A stretch of DNA of 12,323 bases from Candidatus Latescibacterota bacterium (lineage in GTDB: Bacteria > Latescibacterota > 4484-107 > B68-G9), in the NCBI GenBank assembly GCA_012961755.1, contig DTYS01000239.1, forward strand, positions 1 through 12,323. The letters are read 5' to 3'. This document shows positions 1 to 5,928 of the stretch, in pieces (within the stretch, counting starts at the first letter, position 1; each line of letters begins with the position of its first letter). Made by a program: the position numbers and the translations under genes. The notes below the pieces were generated by a model that saw nothing but the letters and a program-made list of their open reading frames with translations, was not told the DNA's origin and made no database searches.

Positions 1-1137
1 CAACAACACCTCCACCTCGGAGCCGAGGAGCCTTTCGTTCTTCTTCCTCGTTATCTCCCTCTGTAGGCGGATGACCTCGTCGAGCCTCCTAAGCTTCTCC
101 TCCTCAGGGACGTCGTCCGGAAACCTCGCTGCCAAGGTCCCTGGCCTCTGGGAGTAACGGTACATGTAGGCGTCGTCGAACTGGACGATCCGCATCACAT
201 CCAAGGTCCTTCGGAAGTCCTCCTCGGTCTCACCGGGGAAGCCCACAAGGATGTCCGTGGTTATGCTTATGCCGGGTATGAGCCTCCGGGCCTCCTCCAC
301 GATCCTTATGTACCTTTCGACCGTGTACCCCCTGCACATAAGTTTGAGCACCCTGTCGGAACCCGACTGTATCGGAAGGTGGAGGTGTTCGCAGAGGGAG
401 GGAAGTTCGGATATCGCCCTGAGCACCTCCTTCGAGAGGTCCTTGGGATGGGACGTGAGGAACCGCACCCTCGGGACGCCTACCCGGTCCACCAACCTCA
501 ACAACCCCGCGAAGTCAACTTCTCCATCGCAGTAGGAGTCGACGTTCTGCCCCAGTAATGTCACATCCTTGTACCCTTCCTCGGCTAGCTCCTCGACCTC
601 CCTGAGGACCGACCTGTGGGGGCGGCTCCTCTCCCTCCCTCTGACGTAAGGAACTATGCAGTAGGAGCAGAAGTTATTGCACCCCCTCATGATAGCCACC
701 CATGCCCTCACCCCCCCCTTCCTACGAGGCTCCACCCCCTCGTAAAGTTCCTCGTCCTGCTCGACCAACACAGCGGGGAAATTTTCATGCTTTAAGGCCT
801 CCGGGACCTTCCTGTAGTTGTCGGGCCCGGCGACGAGGTCGATCCCTGGAAGGCGTGCTAAAAGCTCCTCCTTCATCCTCTGGGCCATGCATCCCACGAC
901 GCCTAGGACTATCCCGGGCCTTTCGGACTTCAGGCCCAGGAAGCGCCCCAGCCAGGCCAGGGCCCTCCTCTCGGCATGCTCCCTCACCGAGCATGTGTTG
1001 ACCAGGATCACGTCCGCATCCTCGGGGGAGGCAGCCGGGGAGAACCCCTCCCCCTCTAAGATCCCCCCCAGGACCTCGGAGTCCAACTTGTTCATCTCGC
1101 ATCCGAAGGTCTCTATGTAGAACTTCGTCCTCTTCAT
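1..1137 (-). CDS. miaB: tRNA-2-methylthio-N6-adenosine methylthiotransferase MiaB (C-terminus cut by window edge)
   Basis: MiaB is a radical-SAM enzyme that adds a methylthio group to N6-isopentenyl-adenosine at position 37 of tRNAs reading U-starting codons. The 379 residues visible hold the N-terminal UPF0004 domain with its three cluster cysteines (C13 in ETFGCEMN, C49 in VNTCSVRE, C83 in GCMAQR). The radical-SAM CxxxCxxC follows at C153, C157 and C160 in the MiaB-typical stretch RGCNNFCSYCIVPYVRGRE, then TSHPKDLS (228-235), HLHLPIQSGS (251-260) and DILVGFPGETEEDF. The frame stays open to base 1, so the C-terminal TRAM domain lies outside the window. I chose the ATG at 1137. A GTG two codons upstream (1143) is also possible, and neither has a strong ribosome site. 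The gene starts 15 bases after the dehydrogenase stop, in the same frame, and is probably the distal part of that operon. MiaB is favoured over MtaB or RimO because of the YCIVPYVRGRERSR block. Confidence 0.95.
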   Translation of the reverse strand, partial: MKRTKFYIETFGCEMNKLDSEVLGGILEGEGFSPAASPEDADVILVNTCSVREHAERRALAWLGRFLGLKSERPGIVLGVVGCMAQRMKEELLARLPGIDLVAGPDNYRKVPEALKHENFPAVLVEQDEELYEGVEPRRKGGVRAWVAIMRGCNNFCSYCIVPYVRGRERSRPHRSVLREVEELAEEGYKDVTLLGQNVDSYCDGEVDFAGLLRLVDRVGVPRVRFLTSHPKDLSKEVLRAISELPSLCEHLHLPIQSGSDRVLKLMCRGYTVERYIRIVEEARRLIPGISITTDILVGFPGETEEDFRRTLDVMRIVQFDDAYMYRYSQRPGTLAARFPDDVPEEEKLRRLDEVIRLQREITRKKNERLLGSEVEVLL

Positions 1138-1152
1138 GGACACATCTTCGGG

Positions 1153-2157
1153 CTAAAGGAGCACTACCTTCGAAACTTCCTCGGGATGCTCGTCCATGAA
1201 CTTTAAAGCTTCCTCGGCCTCCTCAATGGGGAACCTGTGCGTTATCATAAGCCCGGGGGAGAGCTTGCCCTCCTCCATCCACCTTACGACCTCAGGAAAC
1301 TGTCCGAGGCTGTTGCGGCTCCCCCTGAAGTCCAGTTCCTTCTTATGGAAGGTGGGCCCGGGGAAACATATCTCCCCGCCCACCACTCCTACGGCCACCA
1401 CCCTCCCCGCAGGAGCTGCGAGCTCCACGGCCATGCGCATGGTTTCAGGTCTTCCGACCGCCTCTATCACCACGTCCGGCCCCTCACCTCCCATGAACCT
1501 CTCCACGGCCCCGGCCACATCCCCACGGCCATCGGCCACAGCGTCCGCCCCCATCCTCAGGGCAAGTTCGAGCTTCCTCGGGACCAGGTCCACGCTCAGC
1601 ACCCTCGCTCCCCGTGCCTTAGCCACCTGGAGTGCGGCCAATCCCACGGTACCCGCCCCGACGACCACGACGCCCTCCCCCTCACCAACCTCCCCCCTCT
1701 CGTTCGCGTGGGCCCCAACAGCATAGGGCTCACAAAGGGCCGCCTCCTCGGGAGGGAGGTTCCGGGGGGCGGGGAAGAGCTTGTCCAGATCTGTCACGAA
1801 GTACTCGGCCCATCCGCCGTCCCTGTGCACCCCCATTACCTGCGCGTCCTCGCAGCAGTTGGGCCTTCCGAGCCTGCACGGCCTGCACCTCCCGCAGGAC
1901 CTCACGGGATCCACCACGACCCTGTCCCCCGGCGAAAGTGGCCCATCCCCCCTCACCTCGACCACCTCCCCACAGAGCTCATGACCGGGGATGAGGGGGT
2001 AGACCACGAGGGGGTTGCTTCCCCTGTACGACGCTAGGTCCGTCCCGCACACCCCTCCTGCGAGGACCCTGACGAGGGCCTGCCCTCGCTCGGGCTCGGG
2101 GACAGGCCTTTCCTCCACCCTGAGCGTCCCCGGCCCTTCCAAGACTATAGCCTTCAT
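1153..2157 (-). CDS. Zinc-dependent medium-chain alcohol/polyol dehydrogenase family protein
   Basis: A 334-residue medium-chain dehydrogenase/reductase of the zinc-containing group (threonine, sorbitol and alcohol dehydrogenases). It should oxidise a secondary or primary alcohol with NAD in the cytoplasm; the substrate cannot be read from sequence. Catalytic-zinc residues are visible at C37 (GGVCGTD), H59-E60 (PGHELCGE) and probably E143 (LCEPYAVGAH). The structural-zinc lobe has C88, C91, C94 and C101. The Rossmann motif GAGTVG is at 167-172, and the acidic D190 ending the second strand suggests NAD over NADP. I chose ATG 2157 because MKAIVLEGPG is the usual start for this family, with GAGG a few bases upstream. 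A GTG at 2232 would add 25 arginine-rich residues that look untranslated. The stop is TAG. It sits between the FmdB-like gene and miaB, and a link to the sugar genes upstream is only positional. Confidence 0.92.
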   Translation of the reverse strand: MKAIVLEGPGTLRVEERPVPEPERGQALVRVLAGGVCGTDLASYRGSNPLVVYPLIPGHELCGEVVEVRGDGPLSPGDRVVVDPVRSCGRCRPCRLGRPNCCEDAQVMGVHRDGGWAEYFVTDLDKLFPAPRNLPPEEAALCEPYAVGAHANERGEVGEGEGVVVVGAGTVGLAALQVAKARGARVLSVDLVPRKLELALRMGADAVADGRGDVAGAVERFMGGEGPDVVIEAVGRPETMRMAVELAAPAGRVVAVGVVGGEICFPGPTFHKKELDFRGSRNSLGQFPEVVRWMEEGKLSPGLMITHRFPIEEAEEALKFMDEHPEEVSKVVLL

Positions 2158-2228
2158 ATATCCTCGTCGCGCTGATCCAATATCTCGTCCCCGTCGGGAG
2201 GCACGACGACCGGCACGGCTCTTAATGT

Positions 2229-2582
2229 TCACAGCACCTCGTCCACTTCATCCCCGGATCCGGACTCGGCCTCCCTTGCCGCCTCCTCCGCTATCTCCTC
2301 TAAGTCCTCCCCGAGCTCCTCACCCAGTTCCTTACCCATCCTTCTGACGAACCTCGCAACGCTCGCGGGGTCGTTTTCGTTCAGGTCCCCCCAGAACGAG
2401 GGATCTGTGAGCTTCTCTAAACGTCTTTCCTCTGAAAGTGGGGAAGAGAACCTCGAGAAGAGCCTCCTCATATTCGTGCTTCCACACTTGGGACATTTAG
2501 GGGATGTGGGCTTCTGGGGGTTCAGGACCAAGAAGCTCGTCTTCCTGCCGCAGTCACAGCATCTGTACTCGTATATCGGCAT
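2229..2582 (-). CDS. FmdB-type small zinc-ribbon protein
   Basis: A 117-residue protein opening with MPIYEYRCCDCGRK, the signature of the FmdB/CxxC_CxxC_SSSS putative regulatory family. A zinc ribbon is formed by C8 (or C9) and C11 with C30 and C33 (KCPKCGS). After the ribbon comes a basic stretch (NMRRLFSRF), then a long, highly charged helical tail rich in Glu. The family's biochemical role is not settled; the name comes from a proposed regulator of formamidase. The ATG at 2582 has a clear GGGAGG five bases upstream and lies inside the 3' end of the HAD gene (61-base overlap). The TGA stop is followed by 24 more open codons in the same frame, ending in a TGA that overlaps the dehydrogenase ATG. 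See findings. Confidence 0.85.
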   Translation of the reverse strand: MPIYEYRCCDCGRKTSFLVLNPQKPTSPKCPKCGSTNMRRLFSRFSSPLSEERRLEKLTDPSFWGDLNENDPASVARFVRRMGKELGEELGEDLEEIAEEAAREAESGSGDEVDEVL

Positions 2583-3151
2583 AGCTCCCTCCCGAGCAGG
2601 ACCAGAACCTCCAAAAGCGAGCCCACCGAAGGCTCGTGTTCTATCTCGTATCCCGGACGCCTCAAAAGTACGAACCTCACTCCGGCCGCCTCTGAGGCCT
2701 TCAGGTCGTACGAACCGTTCCCCACCATGACCGCTTCCTCGGGACTCACCCCGAGGACCTCCACAGCCTTCCGCACGAGGTCGGGGGACGGCTTTATCCT
2801 CCCGTCCTCCCTACTGAGGACCAAGTCCGGCCTGACGCCCAGCCTCCCCAACACGATCTCCGCACACCTCCTGTTGCTGTTCGTAACCAGGGCCGTGCGC
2901 ACGCCCATGGCCCTAAGTTCCCTCAGGAGCTCTTCAGCCCCCTCCTCCAGGGGAGCGTTGAGGGCTGCCTCCTCCTCCCTCTCCTCCAAGGTCCTGAGGG
3001 CCTATCCCCTCTCGCTACCTGGAAGGCCATAGATGTAATCCAAAAGTGGTATACCTTCGGGAGCACCTATCTCCTCCCTTAACCCCCTCCAGTCTATATA
3101 CGGCTTCGTTATGGTCCCGTCCATGTCCAAGAGCATGGCCTTTATCATCAT
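2522..3151 (-). pseudogene. HAD-superfamily hydrolase gene interrupted by one in-frame TAG
   Basis: Read through the stop, this is a 209-codon HAD phosphatase/phosphoglycolate-phosphatase-like protein. All core motifs are in one frame: motif I LLDMDGTIT (Asp nucleophile D9 and D11), a short helical cap region, motif II VTNSN (about 89-93), motif III lysine in IKPSPD (about 120), and motif IV VGNGSYD, where the usual GD is GN but the later Asp (149) is kept. Codon 50 (bases 3004-3002) is TAG, in the cap region between GLPGSERG and ALRTLEERE. The family-like sequence continues without a frame change, so this is a point nonsense event, not a frameshift. The start is ATG 3151, giving an ATGA overlap with the upstream kinase stop. 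Without readthrough, a 49-residue N-terminal peptide would be made. A TTG at 2989 could restart translation but would lack the catalytic aspartates. Substrate unknown. Confidence 0.8.
3002..3004 (-). other. In-frame amber codon inside the HAD hydrolase
   Basis: TAG on the minus strand in the frame set by ATG 3151/3148 (144 bases from 3148). The preceding codons read GSERG and the following codons ALRTLEERE. TAG is the terminal stop of five other genes here, so a general reassignment of TAG to an amino acid is not supported. Confidence 0.85.
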
Positions 3152-4149
3152 GCCTCCCAAAGGGTTCCTTCCACCTCCTGAACCTGAACCCCAGGACAGG
3201 GCTTGGGGAAGAGTATCCTATCGGCTCCGGCCTCCTTCAGGGGCTCGATAAGCTCTTCCGGCTCCGGATGCAGGGCTATTATCGTGCCCCCACGGCCGGC
3301 CCCAGCGAGCTTCGCCCCGAGGGCCCCTGCGTCTAAAGCAGCCTCTATGAGCCTCTCGTTAGCAGGCCCGGAACCTCCTAAGGCCCTCTGGATCTCGTGG
3401 TTCTCGTTCATAAGCTCCCCGAGTAGCTCCCAGTCCCCCTCGAGCAGGGCCTTCTTCCCCATCCTCGCCAGGTGCGCCATCCTGAGGTACCCCTGCACCA
3501 CCTCAGGGTCCCCCTCGAGCCACCTCTCCCTTATGGGCTTGTGCACGGAGCCGGAGATCCTCTCCACTCCCGTGTGGGCCAGTATTACAGGAAGTTCGGG
3601 TACGAACGGCGTCAGGGGCTCTACCGTGGCGTAAGGTTCCACCCTTATTCCCTTGTAGAACTCCTTGTCCCTGAAGTCCATGTAGTTAAGTCCTCCGAAC
3701 GTGCACATATATGCGTCCTGGTACCCGCACACGACCTTGACGTAGTACAGCTCCACGTGCCTCGCCATCTCAGCGAGCTTATAGGGGTGGGGACTTTCCC
3801 CCCTGCACGCCAGTAGCGCTGCGAGCACGGCCACTATCACGGCGGTCGACCCCGAAAGTCCCGCCCTGAACGGTATGCCGCTCGTACAGGTTATGTGTAG
3901 CTTCTCTTCGTACATTCCCAAAAAATCTATCACCGCCCTGACCACATCCAGGTAATCCCCGGTAATATCGAACTCTTCCCTACCCTTCAACACCTTCCTC
4001 TGCCCAGAGACCTCCACCAACAGCTCGTCCCAGGGTTCCACGGTGACCGTGGCCCTCTCCTGGGTGGAGCAGGATATGACCGTGCCCCCGTACATGTCGG
4101 TGGGGTTCCCTATTACGCCCGCCCTCCCCGGAGCCGTGGCCTTTATCAT
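3148..4149 (-). CDS. GHMP-family sugar kinase, glucuronokinase-like
   Basis: A 333-residue cytoplasmic GHMP kinase (galactokinase, homoserine kinase, mevalonate kinase superfamily) expected to phosphorylate a sugar at C1 with ATP. The N-terminal motif APGRAGVIGNPTDMYGG (6-22) resembles glucuronokinase (GNPSDxYGG) more than galactokinase. The ATP-binding loop GIPFRAGLSGSTA is at 91-103, and the C-terminal motif LAGAGRGG at about 281-288. The segment SGSVHKPIRERWLEGD also recalls glucuronokinases. The substrate could be glucuronate or another sugar such as galactose or a heptose 7-phosphate, so I give no symbol. I chose ATG 4149, which has GGAGG five bases upstream; a TTG at 4161 would add four residues. 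It lies 31 bases after the uridylyltransferase gene, and its TGA overlaps the HAD ATG, suggesting coupled translation. Beside a UTP-dependent transferase, a two-step path from free sugar to UDP-sugar is plausible. Confidence 0.85.
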   Translation of the reverse strand: MIKATAPGRAGVIGNPTDMYGGTVISCSTQERATVTVEPWDELLVEVSGQRKVLKGREEFDITGDYLDVVRAVIDFLGMYEEKLHITCTSGIPFRAGLSGSTAVIVAVLAALLACRGESPHPYKLAEMARHVELYYVKVVCGYQDAYMCTFGGLNYMDFRDKEFYKGIRVEPYATVEPLTPFVPELPVILAHTGVERISGSVHKPIRERWLEGDPEVVQGYLRMAHLARMGKKALLEGDWELLGELMNENHEIQRALGGSGPANERLIEAALDAGALGAKLAGAGRGGTIIALHPEPEELIEPLKEAGADRILFPKPCPGVQVQEVEGTLWEA

Positions 4150-4180
4150 ATATACCTCCAAAGCCTAAGTCCTTCTGGGG

Positions 4181-5083
4181 CTATACCTCCCTGAGCTTCC
4201 TCTGGAGGTACTGGCGAACTATGTACCCGTACTGCTGGTCGGCCAACGCGAAGTCCACAAAGGCCTTAAAATAAGACTCCGGATTCCCTATGTCGTACCT
4301 GCGCTCGTCCGGCTTGAGCTTAACGCACATCACCTTGTGCCCCATCTTTATGAGGTTGGCTATCGCGTCCGTAAGCTGAAGCTCTCCGCCGACCCCCGGC
4401 GCGGTCCTCCGTATGGCATCGAATATGACGGGTGAGAAGACGTACCTCGCGGCTATCGCGAGCCTGCTCGGTGCCTCCCCCGGAGGCGGCTTCTCCACAA
4501 GGTCCTCGGCCTCGAACTCGCTTCCCGCCCTCTTTCTGGGCTTCACCACCCCGTACTTGGACACCTCGTCTTCGGGGACCTCTACGACGGCGACCGTGGC
4601 AGCCGGACGGTTGCGCACATGGGATGCTATCATCCTCCTTATAAGCCCCGAGTAGTCCCCTCCGGTTATTATCGTGTCCCCCAAGGCCACAACGAAGTCC
4701 TCCTCCCCCACGAAGTCCTCGGCGGTCGCGACGGCGGCCCCCAGCCCTCCCGGCACCCCCATCGGGTTCAACTTCTGGCGGACGTAGAAGAAGGTCACCC
4801 CCTCCCTCCCGTAGTCCATCTCGTCCAAAAGCTCGTCCCTTCCCTCAGCCCTGAGCCTCTCTAAGAGCTCGGGGTCCTTGTCGAAGTGGTCCTCTATGGA
4901 TCGTTTGTTCTTCCCCGTTATGAAGAGGAACTTCTTGAGGCCTTGGGAGACGAGCTCCTCGACGACGTACTGAACCACTGGCTTCCTCCCCACGGGAAGC
5001 ATCTCCTTGGGCTGGGACTTGGTGGCCGGAAGGAGCCTCGTGCCTAAGCCAGCTACCGGGACCACGACCTTCTCTATCGCCAT
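4181..5083 (-). CDS. galU: UTP--glucose-1-phosphate uridylyltransferase
   Basis: A 300-residue nucleotidyltransferase that joins UTP and glucose-1-phosphate (possibly other sugar-1-phosphates) to UDP-sugar and pyrophosphate. The N-terminus has the GalU signature PVAGLGTRLLPATKSQPKEM, with the nucleotide-binding GLGTR (12-16) and the conserved lysine K26, then LPVGRKPVVQYVVEE. Further family blocks are ALGDTII near residue 134, DLVEKPPPGEAPS and the ARYVFSPVIFDAI stretch. Length fits bacterial GalU (about 290-300). ATG 5083 follows AAGGAG at six bases and overlaps the kdsA TAG by ten bases. The stop is TAG. UDP-glucose feeds envelope polysaccharide, and UDP-glucuronate if a dehydrogenase exists elsewhere. 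Its place directly before the GHMP kinase suggests it may use that kinase's product. Confidence 0.92.
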   Translation of the reverse strand: MAIEKVVVPVAGLGTRLLPATKSQPKEMLPVGRKPVVQYVVEELVSQGLKKFLFITGKNKRSIEDHFDKDPELLERLRAEGRDELLDEMDYGREGVTFFYVRQKLNPMGVPGGLGAAVATAEDFVGEEDFVVALGDTIITGGDYSGLIRRMIASHVRNRPAATVAVVEVPEDEVSKYGVVKPRKRAGSEFEAEDLVEKPPPGEAPSRLAIAARYVFSPVIFDAIRRTAPGVGGELQLTDAIANLIKMGHKVMCVKLKPDERRYDIGNPESYFKAFVDFALADQQYGYIVRQYLQRKLREV

Positions 5084-5928
5084 TCTCCTCTCCTTTCCGT
5101 AAATCGAGCGCTGAACTTCCCGAGGCTTAGGTGTATCTCCACGACCTCCTCCAGGAGCCCTCTAAGCTCCCTCAGGGGGAGCATGCAGGCCGCATCCGAG
5201 AGAGCCTCGGAGGGCTCCGGATGGGTCTCCAAGAATATAGCGTCCACCCCCACGGCCGCAGCCGCCCTGGCCAGCGGAGCTACGAACTCCGGCTGTCCCC
5301 CGGAGGCCCCCTTCCCCGCTCCAGGAAGCTGGACGCTGTGGGTGGCGTCGAACACTACAGGATAACCGAACTTCCCCATGATCACCAGGGACCTCATATC
5401 CACCACGAGGTTATGGTACCCGAAGCATGTCCCCCTCTCGGTGAGCATTATCCGGGAGTTGCCGGTGGAGGCCACCTTCTCCGCCGCAGGGCCCATGTCC
5501 TCGGGCGCCATGAACTGGCCCTTCTTTATGTTCACGGGCTTCCCCGTCCTCCCGCAGGCCAACGCCAGGTCCGTCTGCCTGCATAGGAAGGCCGGGATCT
5601 GGACGGCGTCCACGACCTCGGCCGCCGCCTCCGCCTCCGGGGGCGAGTGTACGTCCGTAAGCACCGGCACCCCGACCTCGCTTTTCACCTTCTCCAAGAT
5701 CCTCAGCCCCTCCTCAAGTCCAGGTCCTATATAAGATCTTATGCTGGTCCTGTTCATCTTGGCATAGGAGGACTTGAAGATGTAGGGCATACCGACATCC
5801 TCGGCGGCCCTCCTGACCTCCTCCCCCACCCTAAGGGCGAGTTCCTCGGACTCCAACACGCAGGGACCTGCTATCAGGACCAGGGGTCCCCCTCCACCGA
5901 GCGTTACGTCCCCCACCTTTACCTTCAT
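5074..5928 (-). CDS. kdsA: 3-deoxy-D-manno-octulosonate 8-phosphate synthase (Kdo-8-P synthase)
   Basis: Condenses phosphoenolpyruvate with arabinose-5-phosphate to Kdo-8-phosphate, the first committed step to the Kdo of lipopolysaccharide. At 284 residues it shows the family blocks in order: IAGPCVLES (19-27), FKSSYAKMNRTS (51-62), the TDVH at 91-94, QIPAFLCRQTD (110-120), NIKKGQFMAP (133-142), TERGTCFGYHNLVVDMRS (163-180), FDATHSVQLPG (193-203) and LETHPEPSEALSDA (233-246). C23, H197, E234 and D245 match the metal ligands of the metal-dependent class (Aquifex type); the E. coli enzyme has Asn at the Cys position. Two usual strings are altered: KANR reads KMNR, and PWD reads PED. ATG 5928 overlaps the pyrG TGA as ATGA. 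pyrG-kdsA adjacency is known in many Gram-negative bacteria, which fits the CTP demand of CMP-Kdo synthesis. kdsB, kdsC and kdsD are not in the window. Confidence 0.95.
   Translation of the reverse strand: MKVKVGDVTLGGGGPLVLIAGPCVLESEELALRVGEEVRRAAEDVGMPYIFKSSYAKMNRTSIRSYIGPGLEEGLRILEKVKSEVGVPVLTDVHSPPEAEAAAEVVDAVQIPAFLCRQTDLALACGRTGKPVNIKKGQFMAPEDMGPAAEKVASTGNSRIMLTERGTCFGYHNLVVDMRSLVIMGKFGYPVVFDATHSVQLPGAGKGASGGQPEFVAPLARAAAAVGVDAIFLETHPEPSEALSDAACMLPLRELRGLLEEVVEIHLSLGKFSARFTERRGEWR

Noticed and set aside
1237..2037. Plus-strand 266-codon open frame opposite the dehydrogenase
   Set aside because: Antisense shadow; repeated His/Pro composition and no ribosome site.
2158..2232. N-terminal extension of the dehydrogenase from GTG 2232
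   Set aside because: Adds 25 arginine-rich residues not expected in the family. The MKAIVLEGPG start at 2157 fits and has its own GAGG.
2522..3151. Global reassignment of TAG to an amino acid
   Set aside because: Five other genes end naturally at TAG at the expected family length and directly before the next start.
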